A stretch of DNA of 64,000 nt, taken from assembly GCA_963580285.1 (NCBI GenBank), contig OY757023.1, positions 93,606,431 through 93,670,430 of the forward strand. Direction: 5' to 3'. The notes under the pieces were generated by a model. It was not told the DNA's origin. It was given only the letters and a program-made list of their open reading frames with translations, and did no database searches. Shown here piece after piece: positions 33,860-44,245 of this stretch (position 1 is the stretch's first letter; the number at the start of each line of letters is the position of its first letter). A program made the position numbers and the translations under genes. This DNA comes from Lucinisca nassula. Lineage: Eukaryota; Mollusca; Bivalvia; Lucinida; Lucinidae.

Positions 33860-36097
33860 GCTCTTGAACGGGCATAAGGGAAAATGTTATCTCTCCCTCT
33901 GATATGCCTTATGTCTAAAGTATACTCTTTTAGCATTAGACTCCACCGCTGATTCTTGTTTTTCATTTTATGCATGAAAGTCAGTGGATGTTGATCACTG
34001 AAAACAACAATCGGTGCAGTAGTAGGAGTAAGATAAACTTCGAAATGTTGCCGACTGATTCTTGCCCTGCATTTGTCTATGTTATAGAATTAATCCTTCT
34101 AAGAGTCTGTAAACATTTTTGTCCTTTCATGTTCTGGTATAAGAATACTAAGAGAACTCCATTCCAGTCATTGTCCAACAAATACTGAATTTCTTCGTTA
34201 AGATATTTTTGTTTCATAGGATTCATCCTGTATGGATGCTACTTTACAGGTTTAGAACTATTTATGTCCACATCGTGAAATGTTTTGTCTGTCCGTGTTG
34301 GAATGTCGGGAAATAAGTGTTCATAATCAAAAATCAGCTGTTTCAGGTCATTCCGCTGATTAGGTTCTAGATGCGACAGTTTCTGGTCGAGATTCCTCAG
34401 AATGTCAGAATTCTAAAGTTTTAATGATGTGGGATCAGATTTCACTGAATTAATATCCTCACAGTCATTGTCACATGAATTAAGTGGAACAGAGCTAACT
34501 AGATTGACTGATGATAAAGAAGCATTGTCCCTATCAATGTATTCCTTAAGCATGTTAATATGACAAGGCTGCTTTAGCTTGCGCCTCCCAGGAGTGTTTA
34601 TTATATCATTTACTTCACTGATCTTTTTGTCTACAGTGTATGGACCATAATACCTGGCTTGCAAATATTGTCCAGGAATAGGCAAAAGAGCTAGTACCTT
34701 ATCACCTGGTTTCAAATGCATTTCTTTTGTCCCTATGTCATATAGCTGTTTCATATTTCTTTGGGCTGACTGAAGATTGGTCCGAGCAGCCTCACAAGCT
34801 TTTGAAAGTCTAGTGTTGAAAACCGACACATACTGAAGTAAATTCAAGGAAGTGTCATCATTAGAAAGAAGTTTCAAAGGATCACGAACAGTATGGCCAA
34901 ATACTAATTCAAATGGACTGAAGCCAAGAGATTCTTGCCAAGATTCTCTAACAGCAAATAAATACAGATGGATGCCTTCATCCACATCCTTCTATGTGTC
35001 AAAGCAATATGATCATATCATGTTTTTCAATGTTTGATGGAATCTTTCAAGGGCGCCTTGACTTTCAGGATGATAGGCTGATGACTTATACTGCACAATG
35101 CATAGTTCATGCATTACTTGTTGAAAAATTCCAGGCATGAAATTTGTACCTTGGTCTGACTGAATAGATTTGGGCAGACCAACACGGGTAAAAAAATCCA
35201 CTTGGGCCTTGACAATTGTCCTAGTGTTGATATTTCTTAGTGGAATGGCTTCAGGAAAAACGTGTGAAAGCACACATACTAGATATTCAAAAGATATTCA
35301 CAGCCAGACTTAGTTCTGGGCAAGGGACCCACACAGTCTATAGTTATTCGACTGAAAGGTTCATCAAAAGCAGGTAAAGGCTGCAACTGTGCCTTCGATA
35401 TTGTCTGATTGGATTTTCCTACCATTTGACAAGTATGGCAGGACCTACAATGCTGAGAAACATCTGATTTTAACCCAGGGCAGTAAAAATGATTAAGAAT
35501 CTAGTGATAGGTTTTATTTACACCTAAATGTCCTGACATGGGAGTTTCATGTGCCAAGTTCAATATTGCGGGACGGTAAGCCCGTGGAACCACTATCTGG
35601 TGGTTGACAGTCCACTCCTCTTCTGCTGAGACGTCTGGTGGCCGCCGATGTCTTATAAGAATGTCATTTTTGATATAATAACAGACTGGGACCTGAGATA
35701 CTTCCTGCTCATCTAAAGCCCTTTCAAACAAAGGCGAAATTTCAGGTTCCTTGTGCTGTTCTATAGCTAGTTGAGACCCGGACATTTTATCATAGACTAG
35801 ATCGAAAGATGAGTTATGAAAATCTTTCTGCTTATCAGGCAGGCGAGAAGACAGAGACCTTGTTATCTCGGCATTAAAATCAAAATCCTGTTTCCCATCA
35901 GTTTGCTTGGCCTTACGTGCCATAGCCCTTGTAGCTGCACAGGACGGATAAATATCAGGAATTTCCTGCTCAATGGGATTAGGTTGTTGATCGGTGCAAG
36001 GATTAGAGGTCAAAAGTGGGTTTACCACAACCTTATCTCCAGCTAAGTCAATACCTAGCAATAAATGAAAAACTTTAAAAGGTAAAGAAGGTCCAGA
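33860..36097 (-). pseudogene. Gypsy pol remnant: integrase, then RT start, then RNase H end
   Basis: Minus-strand order. 36097-35501: LLLGIDLAGDKVVVNPL (just after the lost protease), YPSCAATRAMARKAK, and the integrase zinc-binding start PMSGHLGVNKTYH. 35500-35280: HCRSCHTCQMVGKSNQT region. 35273-34985: integrase core with QSDQGTNFMPGIFQQVMHEL and YHPESQGALERFHQTLKNM (D and E of the DDE triad). 34985-34413: FSPFELVFGHTVRDPLKLL and the C-terminal YGPYTVDKKI. 34410-34180: HLFPDIPTRTDKTFHDVDIN and QHPYRMN-like residues, the start of RT. 34030-33860: VFSDQHPL and DIRHIRGRDN, the end of RNase H. Palm motifs are deleted. Confidence 0.85.
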
Positions 36098-36340
36098 GCT
36101 TCAGTTAAAAAAAAGGAAATTCTTCTGATACCGAGGCCCCGTTTTTGGATTTACATCTATCTATTGTGAATGGGTTTCTCTCTTGCAAAAATAATGATAA
36201 ACGCGATGATTTTGATTTTGAGATTGTACACTTTCCTTTCTTGGATGGCGATGTTCCACGTGCGCCATCTTATGGCGTTTATATTTCACAATTAATTCGA
36301 TTTGCGATTCGAGTGTGTAGTCATGCAACTGATTTATACG
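36096..36340 (+). pseudogene. PLE copy B, RT fragment inside the Gypsy element
   Basis: It begins at ELQ and reads HLSIVNGFLSCKNNDKRDDF, HFPFLDGDVPRAPSYGVYIS and LIRFAIRVCSHATDL, i.e. the C-terminal RT region. It is cut by the 145-bp array at about 36340; its 3' tail resumes at 38375 and ends at 38635. 5'-truncated, opposite in strand to the Gypsy element it interrupts. Confidence 0.85.
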
Positions 36341-38365
36341 ACATCTCCTCCTAGCCCTTTGGCCGGGTTTCAAAATAATTTCACAGAAATGTTCCTTGGA
36401 TGACCCTCTACCGAAATTGCTAAAATGGTTCCGCTCCGCTGAACAAAATGGCCGCCAGAGCTAAAAATAGAAAAACCTTTAAACGACATCTCCTCCTAGC
36501 CCTTTGGCCCGATTTCAAAATAATTTCACTGAAATGTTTCTTGGATGACCCTCTACCGAAATTGGTAAAATGGTTCCGCTCTGCTGAACAAAATGGCCGC
36601 AAGAGCTAAAAATAGAAAAACCTTTAAACGACATCATCTCCTAGCCCTTTGGTCCGATTTCAAAATAATTTCACAGAAATGTTCCTTGGATGACCCTCTA
36701 CCAAAATTGCTAAAATGGTTCCGCTCCGCTGAACAAAATGGCCGCCAGAGCTAAAAATAGAAAAACCTTTAAACGACATCTCCTCCTAGCCCTTTGGCCC
36801 GATTTCAAAATAATTTCACAGAAATATTCCTTGGATGACCCTCTACCAAAATTGCTAATATGGTTTCGCTCAGCTGAACAAAATGGCCGCCAGAGCTAAA
36901 AATAGAAAAACCTTTAAACGACATCTCCTCCTAGCCCTTTGGCCCGATTTCAAAATAATTTCACAGAAATGTTCCTTGGATGACCCTCTACAGAAATTGC
37001 TTAAATGGTTCCGCTCCGCTGAACAAAATGGCCCCCAGAGCTAAAAATAGAAAAAACCTTTAAACGACATCTCCTCCTAGCCCTTTGGCCCGATTTCAAA
37101 ATAATTTCACAGAAATGTTCCTTGGATGACCCTCTACCGAAATTGATAAAATGGTTCCTCTCCGCTGAACAAAATGGCCGCCAGAGCTAAAAATAGAAAA
37201 ACCTTTAAAAGACATCTCCTCCTAGCCCTTTGGCCCGATTTCAAAATAATTTCACAGAAATGTTCCTTTGATGACCCTCTACCAAAATTGCTAAAATGGT
37301 TCCGCTCAGCTGAACAAAATGGCCGCCAGAGCTAAAAATAGAAAAACCTTTAAACGACATCTCCTCCTAGCCCTTTGGCCCGATTTCAAAATTATTTCAC
37401 AGAAATGTTCCTTGGATGACCCTCTACCGAATTTGCTAAAATGGTTCCGCTCCGCTGAACAAAATGGCCGCCAGAGCTAAAAATAGAAAAACCTTTAAAC
37501 GACATCTCCTCCTAGCCCTTTGGCCCGATTTCAAAAAATTTCACAGAAAAGTTCCTTGGATGACCCTCTACCGAAATTGATAAAATGGTTCCTCTCCGCT
37601 GAACAAAATGGCCACCAGAGCTAAAAATAGAAAAACCTTTAAAAGACATTTCCTCCTAGCCCTTTGGCCCGATATCAACATTATTTCACTAAAATGTTTC
37701 TTGGATGACCCTCTACCGAAATTGCTAAAATAATTCCGCTCCGCTGAACAAAATGGCCGCAAGAGCTTAAAATAGAAAAACTTTAAACGACATCTCCTCT
37801 TAGCCCTTTGGTCTGATTTCAAAATAATTTCACAGAAATGTTCCTTGGATGACCCTCTACCAAAATTGCTAAATGGTTCCACTCCGCTGAAAAAAATGGC
37901 CGCCAGAGCTAAAAATAGAAAAACCTTTAAACGACATCTCCTCCTAGCCCTTTGGCCTGATTTCAAAATCATTTCACTGAAATATTCCTTGGATAACCCT
38001 TTACCAAAATTGCTAAAATGGTTCCGCTCTGCTGAACAAAAAGGCCGCCAGAGCTAAAAATAGAAAAAACCTTTAAACGACATCTCCTCCTAGCCCTTTG
38101 GCCCGATTTCAAAATAATTTCAACTGAAATGTTCCTTGGATGACCCTTTACAGAAATTGCTAAAATGGTTCGGCTCCGCTGAACAAAATGGCCACCAGAA
38201 CTAAAAGTAGAAATACCTTTAAGCAACATCTCCTCCTAGCCCTTTGGCCCGATTTCATATTATAGCCTGGGCCAATAATGGCTCTCCCAGGGGCCCACTT
38301 GATACCCTATGGATCAGGTGAGCGATCCAGGGCCATCATGGCCCTCTTGTCTAGGATAAGGCTTT
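36338..38365 (+). mobile_element. 145-bp tandem array with hairpin terminus, inside PLE copy B
   Basis: About 13 full units and a partial one; CTCCTCCTAGCCCTTTGG recurs from 36345 to 38229 about every 145 bp. Each unit holds AAAATGGCCGCCAGAGCTAA and TTCCTTGGATGACCCTCTAC. It ends with GGATCAGGTGAGCGATCCAG, the hairpin AGGGCCATCATGGCCCT (38328-38344) and CTTGTC. Minus ORFs (37568-38229 and others) merely read through the units. Looks like a tandem-repeat carrier of the pearl/Helitron-like kind. Confidence 0.75.
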
Positions 38366-38374
38366 TTCACAAAT

Positions 38375-38635
38375 GAGACCGTCCCAAGGCGGTGTTTCTG
38401 TGGCGGTTTATTTATGTTGTTGTTTGTAACTTACTATGTGTATCACTTGTGTCTATTTATTTTGGATGGTCATATGGCCATTTTGTGGGAAAGTAACTGT
38501 CCTTATGGCCTTCCTTTGTTTAGGTTTTCATTATGGTCTGGTCACTTCATGTTTGTGTCTCTTTCCCTTTGGTGTCTTTGATGGGTGGAGTAAGTTAATT
38601 GTATCGATTCCTGATCTTTGTTTTACTTCTACTTT
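38375..38635 (+). repeat. PLE copy B, 3' tail (type B)
   Basis: From GACCGTCCCAAGGCGG to GTTTTACTTCTACTTT. The next bases, read on minus, are Gypsy gag codons DYALTHK, giving the exact insertion border. The ORF at 38436-38717 is a tail shadow. Confidence 0.85.
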
Positions 38636-39754
38636 TTATGAGTTAAAGCATAATCATCTGCCAAACGAGAAGCTTCCTCCAAAGTTTCAAACTGTCTCTC
38701 ATCGAGAAAAGACATAATGTCTGATTTTATGCACCGTTTGAACTCTTCAACAAGGACAAGCTGTCTAAGTTTTTCGTGATCAGAGCCTACCTTTTTAGAA
38801 GAACACCACCTATCAAATAACTGTTCTTTGGTTCTAGCAAATTCTATATGGGTCTGGGAAATTTCTTTTTTTTACAATTCCTAATTTTTTGCCTGTTAGC
38901 CTCAGGGACCAACTCATATGCCTTAAGAATAAGCTCCTTAACCAAATCATAGTCTGAGCTTTGCACGACAGTCAGCTGAATGTAAATGTCTCCAGCCTTT
39001 CCGACAACAACGTTTTGCAAAAGTAAGGTCCAATGCTCTTTTGGCCATTTTAAATTTTCTGCAACTTCTTCAAAATGCAAAAAATGCTTATCTGCCTCTT
39101 TTTCCTGAAATGCAGGAACTAACCCGATGTGCTTTGTGGCATCAAAGTTACTGCCAGAGTCAAAAACAGGGGTTGGTTTCACACTATCTTGACCCTGGTG
39201 TTCCAATTCCTTCAGCCTTAACTGAAAGTGCCTTTCCCTTTCTTTTTCTTCAATGCTATATCTTATTTTTTCCTTTTCCAACTCGAGCCGTTCTTCTTTT
39301 TCTAATTTTTCTTTCTGAAGGCGTTCCTCCATTTCTCTTTGTTTTCTTCCTGATCTAATTTTTCTTTTCGAACACGTTCTTCCTTTACTAATCTTTTCAT
39401 CTGCATTTGTCTCTGCATTTCTCTTTCCTTTTCTTCCTTTTAAATTTTTTATCTTTCTGTATGCGTTCTTCTATTTCTAATCTCATTTTTTCCAATTAAG
39501 TTTGCCTTCCAATTGTAATTTGTCTCATTTGCAATTCAGTGTGTGAAACCATAGTGAGAGACAAAGCAGACGGATCGAAAAGTTCTTCATCAACAAAACT
39601 GTACCAAAATATTCTTAATTTCATGCTTCTTCGTGCTTGTTTTGACAGCAGTGACCCAATAATGGAAAGCAATTACTAGCAAATCTGTCCTTTTGGCCAG
39701 ATTAAACAACTCCTGAATAGGCTTAGCCGAAAAGCTTCTCAAATCAAACGACAT
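38636..39754 (-). pseudogene. Gypsy gag remnant
   Basis: It starts at ATG 39754 with MSFDLRSFSAKPIQELFNLA. A stop and frame break follow near 39600, then a charged coiled-coil stretch (EERLQKEKLEKEERLELEKE), KHIGLVPAFQEKEADKHFLH, and a SCAN/capsid-like domain with LVKELILKAYELVPEANRQK, ending at ADDYALTHK. It would form the capsid of the element. Nucleocapsid and protease are missing at the PLE-B border. Confidence 0.8.
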
Positions 39755-39842
39755 GTTTGCTTTTTGTTTGTTTTATAAAGAAATTATGGTTATAAAGATT
39801 AAGGTTAATCTGACAAAGTTTTTTTTAATGACAAGCCCAACT

Positions 39843-39935
39843 AGAAATTTCACATGAAACGATAAGTACTATTTCACCTAAAATGCCAAGTACTAATTCA
39901 CATGAAATGACAGGTACTATTTCACATGAAATGAC
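39843..39935 (-). repeat. TTTCACATGAAA repeats in the Gypsy leader
   Basis: The 12-bp palindrome TTTCACATGAAA, or one-base variants, recurs at about 39848, 39897 and 39920 in 24-bp-type units with AGTACTATTTC. It lies between the primer-binding site and gag, where regulatory or packaging signals sit. Function unknown. Confidence 0.6.
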
Positions 39936-40060
39936 AACTCCCTTTAGCCTATGTGGAAATGCCAATCTTTTGAAGCAATTGCCAAGTCTACATTTGATGA
40001 GAAATGACAATTACTTGCCTACGAATAAATGTCAGTCCTAAAATGCTCAAGATGTTTTTA

Positions 40061-40082
40061 TTCCGGACGAGCCCCCAATTTC
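40061..40082 (-). promoter_or_regulatory. Primer-binding site, tRNA-Pro type
   Basis: On plus TCCGGACGAGCCCCCA (40062-40077) equals the 3' end of metazoan tRNA-Pro. On the coding strand the site is TGGGGGCTCGTCCGGA, five bases inside the 5' LTR. This confirms minus-strand polarity. Confidence 0.85.
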
Positions 40083-40614
40083 TGTTACGAGCCAGGCGTA
40101 GCAGAAAGATAAAGCAAACAAGCCTTTTGGAAAAATTTAACAAAATTTATTTACAAGGTATCTTTAACCTGTAGAAGTAAGAAAATTAAATGTACTTAGC
40201 TCTGTTATGAAATATCCTTGAAAGAATATATTTTTATTGATCCCACAGAATTCACAGTCCGAAATGAAATATAATATCCTTTGATAATCCAACACAGAAT
40301 TTATAAATAACTTTTCTTATAAACCCAAACTTCAAACTCCAAAGTCTGACTCAAAGAGAAAATTCAAGCTCTCTTATAGACCCTAAGAATTCTCTAGAAC
40401 GTTCTAGAGGGCTGTGGAATAAGATTAGGTAATTTTCTAAAAATAATGCAAACCTGAACTTTCTGGAAGTTTCCAAAGTACTTTTCCTTGTTAACAAGTT
40501 GTTTTCAAATAAAATTAATCTCTGACTCATTTCTTTCCAGAAAGTTCTTCGAACTGTTAGATCATCCAGTAGGGTGAAAGTGGGAATCAGAAAAATAAAT
40601 TCTTATGTATACCA
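40083..40614 (-). repeat. 5' LTR (532 bp)
   Basis: On plus TGTTACGAGCCAGG...TTATGTATACCA. It contains an extra AAAATTTATTTACAAGG block against the 3' LTR. Flanked on the right by the ATTT duplication. Confidence 0.9.
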
Positions 40615-41749
40615 ATTTATTGTGGATGGGTTTGTTTCTTGCAAAATTTATGATCAATGCGATAATTTTGATTTTGTGATTGTAAACTTTCCTTTTTTGG
40701 ATGGTGATGTTCCACGTGCGCCATCCTATGGTGTTTATATTTCACAATTTATTCGATTTGCCAGAGTGTGTAGTCATGTAACTGACTTCAACACTCGTAA
40801 TAAATTGTTAACGGCTAAACTTATTAATCAGGGTTATCGGTATCATAAACTACGCAAAACCTTTTCAAAATTTTATTGACGTCATTCTGATTTTATTTCA
40901 AAATTCAATGCTGGACTTCAATCTCTTCTGCAACAAGGTCTATCGGAACCCGAATTTTATGGTTACTTAGTACATAAATTCAGAAAAATATATAATCGCA
41001 ATAACTGCAGCACCCAATTTCGTAAAATCATTTATCGATATAAAAAGATTGGGTACAACATAAATGTTATACGACAGACTGCATGCATGGTAGATAACCC
41101 AATCACGGTTGACAACTTTGCTTCCCTCTTTAATTGCAAGCTCTTTAATTGGTTGGTCAGACCTCAGATTCTATGTCGTTTTCAAGGTAAAGGCTTATGT
41201 TGGTTGGTACCTGATGCTCCTGTCTCTGGTCGGGCCCATTGGAGTCTTAACTGTTTGTTTTCTTTTGCTCCAGCATTTCTGTTGTTTCTTGCTGTCGAAT
41301 CCTGACCGTTGTTTCATCTCTGTGGTTGTTTGGTTTTTGTGTTCACGGAGATGTTGCACTGATGAGTTAGGAGGCCTTCATTCGGACTTAACAATTTTTT
41401 TGTCTTAATCGCAAAGGAAGAAAGGGCGAGGATTGTGGCCACGTAAAATCGATTCAGCCCCCCCCCCCCCCAAGTGGAATTCGTTTCCGCTGTCCGTTCC
41501 AAGGCGGTTCTTCTGTCGTGGTTTATTTTTGTTATGGTTTGTCTTTGGGAGTTTGTGTCGCTTATAATATTTTATTTTGGATAGCCTTTTGGCTATTTTG
41601 TGGGAAAGTAACTGTCCATTTGGCTTTCCGCTGTTGGTGCTTTCGTTGGGGTCTGTTGCTTCATGTTTGTGTTTCTTTCCCTTTGATGTCTCTTATGGGA
41701 GCTTTGGGTAATTGTGTCGATTCCTGATCATTACCTCTACTTGTATTTT
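40615..41749 (+). pseudogene. PLE copy A, C-terminal RT part and 3' tail
   Basis: It resumes the ORF after the Gypsy insertion: IVDGFVSCKIYDQCDNFDF, VPRAPSYGVYISQFIRFARV, NKLLTAKLINQGYRYHKLR, a stop at about 40879, then QQGLSEPEFYGYLVHKFRK, YKKIGYNINVIRQTACMV and NPITVDNFASLFNC. The untranslated tail then runs to CTCTACTTGTATTTTA, with the C run (41459-41470) typical of tails. The C-terminal conserved domain without an endonuclease after it agrees with a permuted PLE. Confidence 0.85.
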
Positions 41750-41869
41750 ACTCATCCTACGATAGTGTACGTTAAATCGTGTTTTTAACATTCGATTAGT
41801 TCGCACGATATACTGCATTTTACAATTTGTAGTATGTCAGATTATCACATATATCCCTCTTTGATTGCA

Positions 41870-42505
41870 CGCCGGTGGGTCAGGCCTTAGATTCTATGAC
41901 GGTTCCAGCGTAAAGGCTTATTGAGAATTAGAGAGATCTAATTCAATTTAAGGTCGGTTGATGCTCCGTCTCTGGTCGGGCCCATCGGAGTCTAATTGTT
42001 GGTTTTCTTTTGCTCCAGAATTTCAGTGGTTTCTTGCTGTCGAGTCCTCACCGTTGTTTTATCTCCGCGGTTGTTTGAGTATTTGTGTTCACGGAGATGT
42101 TGCACTGATAAGTTAGGATACCTTCATGCAGACTGAATAAATTATTTGTCTAAATTGCGACGGAAGTAAGGGCGAGGATTGTGGCCACGTAAAATCGATT
42201 TAAGCACCCCCCCCCCCCCCACCGAGGAATTCGTTTCCGCTAACCGTTCCAAGGCGGTTCTTATATTGCGGTTTATTTTTGTTATGGTTTGTCTTTGGGT
42301 GTTTGTGTCACTTATATTATTATTTTATTTTGGATAACCTATTGACCATTTTTTGGGAAAGTAACTGTCCTTTTGGCTTTCCGCTATTGGTGTTTCTGTT
42401 AGGGTCTGTTGTTTCATGTTTGAATTTCTTTCCATTTGGTGTCTCTGATGGGAGCTTTGGGTTAATTGTATCGATTTCTGATCATAGCCTCCACTTCTAT
42501 TTTGC
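41870..42505 (+). repeat. PLE 3'-tail copy T11
   Basis: From GCACGCCGGTGGGTCAGGCC (end of the RT ORF) to the canonical GCCTCCACTTCTATTTT. A C run lies at 42207-42220. ORFs on both strands here are shadows. Confidence 0.9.
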
Positions 42506-42587
42506 ATATCAGAGCTGTTTTGTTTGTACCGTATGGTGGCTGTAAAAGGTCTCCCGGTACTAGCATTTAACGCTCCTATGATTATAA
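42506..42587 (+). repeat. Flank shared with 27370-27456
   Basis: GCATATCAGAGCTGTTTTGT...GGTGGCTGTAAAAGGTCTCC follows the tail end here and, inverted, at 27 kb. Either a 3' transduction or a longer tail variant. Confidence 0.7.
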
Positions 42588-43222
42588 TTTAAACACCAAA
42601 AGACAAACCATTACAAAAATAAACCGCGACAGAAGAGTCTCTTGTTGGTCGCCAAATGCGTCTTTTCAGCGGCCTTACAACAAAGATTGCGTCTGGTATG
42701 TCTCTTCCTGGGTCGAAACCAAACTGGGAGTCTTCAATCGACACCAAATGTCTAATGAGGCATCCACAATCCTCTCCAGGACTTTCATGACCTGTTCTGT
42801 CAGCTTGAGACAACGGTAGTTGCCCCTGTCTAGTGCATTGCCCTTGCCATTGTAGAGACAGATAACTGTCAGAGAGTATATTGCCATTACGCATGATTGA
42901 AGCTGCAAGGTCATGTGTCATTGAGGCACCTGCTGCTCTTATCATCTCCTCCACTATTCCCCATGGCCCCGGTGCTGTGCCAGCCTTCATCCGAGAGATA
43001 GCCTTCTTAGATGGGGATTGGTGGCCCTTCTACTGGCGGTTCATCATAAAGGTGGTCTGGGTCCCAGTCAAACTCAGTGTTGAGTAGCCTTTGGTAGTGT
43101 TCTAACCAGGCCATCTGCTTTGACTCTTCACTCATTGGCATCTTTCCTGCATCATTCCTTACTGGTTTGTCACGTATAGCATCGGCATTCTCTTTCCTCA
43201 TCTTCTGTAATGATTTTGACAA
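42588..43222 (-). pseudogene. LINE RT N-terminal fragment
   Basis: A short PLE-tail piece (42588-42632) is fused to it. On minus from 43222: KENADAIRDKPVRNDAGKMP, WLEHYQRLLNTEFDWDPDHL, then MKAGTAPGPWGIVEEMIRAA (fingers region KxGxAPGxxG), the frame-shifted GNYRCLKLTEQVMKVLERIV, and DSQFGFDPGRDIPDAIFVVR. This is the fingers/early palm of a LINE RT widespread in marine animals. Catalytic motifs A-C are missing. Two frame changes. It lies about 50 bp upstream of the host-gene promoter homology. Confidence 0.8.
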
Positions 43223-43270
43223 ACGCGATCAATCTAACTTAACAGAAACAAGCAAAAACTTGTTTAACAT

Positions 43271-43575
43271 GAACTGTCATATGAATAGATTAAGTAAAAA
43301 CAACAAATATCCTGAAATAAGTTTAGATAAATATTGCATGTCATGAGATTTTGAACCGGAACTCTTAAGCTATTTGTTTGTTTAGTAATTAGCGTCAGTG
43401 TTCAGTGCGGTAGAGACTGAACAATTTATTTGCTTGAATCTTGTCAGAATTTGCGCATTACTTGAAGCAGTTAGAAATTAGAGTTGCAAGTGATTAAAAG
43501 CAAAGCGGCGATTTGAATTCCTTCGCTGAAACATTATCTTTCTCGACAAGGATATAAGAAATTAGAAATCTCGAT
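43271..43575 (+). promoter_or_regulatory. Upstream region of exon 1a, paralogous to that of 1b
   Basis: It aligns with 47215-47520 through GAACTGTCATAT, TTTTGAACCGGAACT, TATTTGTTTGTTT, TTCAGTGCG, and TTTGAATTC(C/T)TTCG(C/G)TGAAAC. It probably holds promoter and 5' UTR. No clear TATA or initiator could be fixed. Homology stops at the TTAA element at 43593. Confidence 0.6.
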
Positions 43576-43592
43576 TGTCAGACAAGCCGAAA

Positions 43593-44020
43593 TTAAGGGG
43601 AATGGAAACACCTGGCAGATTTTTTCCGCCATTTTTCAAGGGAAGAAAACTTTCGGGACCTCATGTTCGCTTTTCTATAAGCTTTGTCCAACTGAAAAAG
43701 GGATCAACTCTAAACGGAAAGACTTTGCTCCTCAGGAACGAATTCTTTCCTTTAACCCTTATCTTGCTGTTCACGACAACCCCTATCTTTGCAAACAGTG
43801 TAGATCCAGATCAGATGAAGAAGCCATCTGATCAGAATCTACACTGTTTGGCATTCAGTTTATGAATTTGTAGCAATAAATTACATCAAGTAATTTGATT
43901 GGATGATAGACAGAAATGGGTGTTGCTTAAATGAATATTCAGCAAGAGAAGGGTTAAGGGTTGGCTCTATTAACACAGGAGACAAAAACACTGCCCTGAA
44001 GGTTTTCCCATTCCCCTTAA
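43593..44020 (+). mobile_element. TTAA element next to the exon 1a start codon
   Basis: TTAAGGGGAATGG (43593) is inverted as CCATTCCCCTTAA (ending 44020), with TTAA at both ends: a piggyBac-like signature. It has no counterpart upstream of exon 1b, so it inserted after the exon duplication. It contains the MITE at 43752-43957. It ends 8 nt before ATG 44029. Confidence 0.75.
43752..43957 (+). mobile_element. piggyBac-like MITE with TTAA ends, copy 2 (nested)
   Basis: Bounded by TTAA (43752-43755, 43954-43957), ends CCCTTATCTTGCTG/CAGCAAGAGAAGGG. The hairpin AAACAGTGTAGATCCAGATC ... AGAATCTACACTGTTT lies at 43795-43851. Full-length match to 193-405 inverted. The 89-codon ORF from 43903 begins inside it and is not the true start. 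Confidence 0.85.
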
Positions 44021-44028
44021 GATTCAAA

Positions 44029-44164
44029 ATGAGGGTTATCATCGCAATTTTGTTGGTGTGCATGTTTGCGGGTATTTGTGGACAGCTTGGCAGAAGTGGA
44101 GCTACATCGGGCTCGTTTGGCTTTGGTCAGTCGGGCAACATGATTGCTGCTAGCGGAGCAATTG
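44029..44164 (+). CDS. Secreted peptide gene, first exon 1a
   Basis: ATG 44029 begins MRVIIAILLVCMFAGICG, a clear signal peptide (charged start, hydrophobic core, small residues before the cut). QLGRSGATSGSFGFGQSGNM and IAASGAI follow, then phase-1 G and the donor GTAATT at 44165. Length (136 nt), phase and residues match exon 1b 3.5 kb downstream, so the two arose by duplication. I found no second exon between 44165 and 47200. It may splice to the shared exon 2 at 59932 or be an orphan. Start choice rests on the paralog and the signal peptide. Function unknown; a small cysteine-poor secreted peptide. Confidence 0.7.
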
Positions 44165-44245
44165 GTAATTAAATAATTTTCTGATCAAAACCTTAGAATA
44201 CGGTTTAGTTGGAACCGTTTCATTGAGAACTCACAATCTACGAAT

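Larger units (their letters stand above)
33207..40614 (-). mobile_element. Gmr1-like Ty3/Gypsy LTR retrotransposon (IN before RT), inactive
   Basis: Two LTRs (33207-33711, 40083-40614) are flanked by the direct repeat ATTT (33203-33206, 40615-40618). Removing the element restores the PLE frame (HLF/IVDG). Coding is on the minus strand: primer-binding site, gag, [lost protease region], integrase, start of RT, end of RNase H, polypurine tract, LTR. Integrase upstream of RT is the Ty1/copia-like order described for Gmr1-group Gypsy elements. Most of the RT is deleted, and PLE copy B lies between gag and pol. The LTRs differ at a few dozen positions by eye, including one 27-bp indel, so the insertion is not recent. 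Confidence 0.85.

Noticed and set aside
37568..38229. Arg/Leu-rich repeat protein ORFs on minus
   Set aside because: They read through the 145-bp DNA array. The frame breaks whenever a unit gains or loses a base, and there is no start or context.
43903..44172. 89-codon ORF starting upstream of exon 1a
   Set aside because: Its first 42 codons lie in inserted TTAA elements. The paralog 1b and the signal peptide support ATG 44029.
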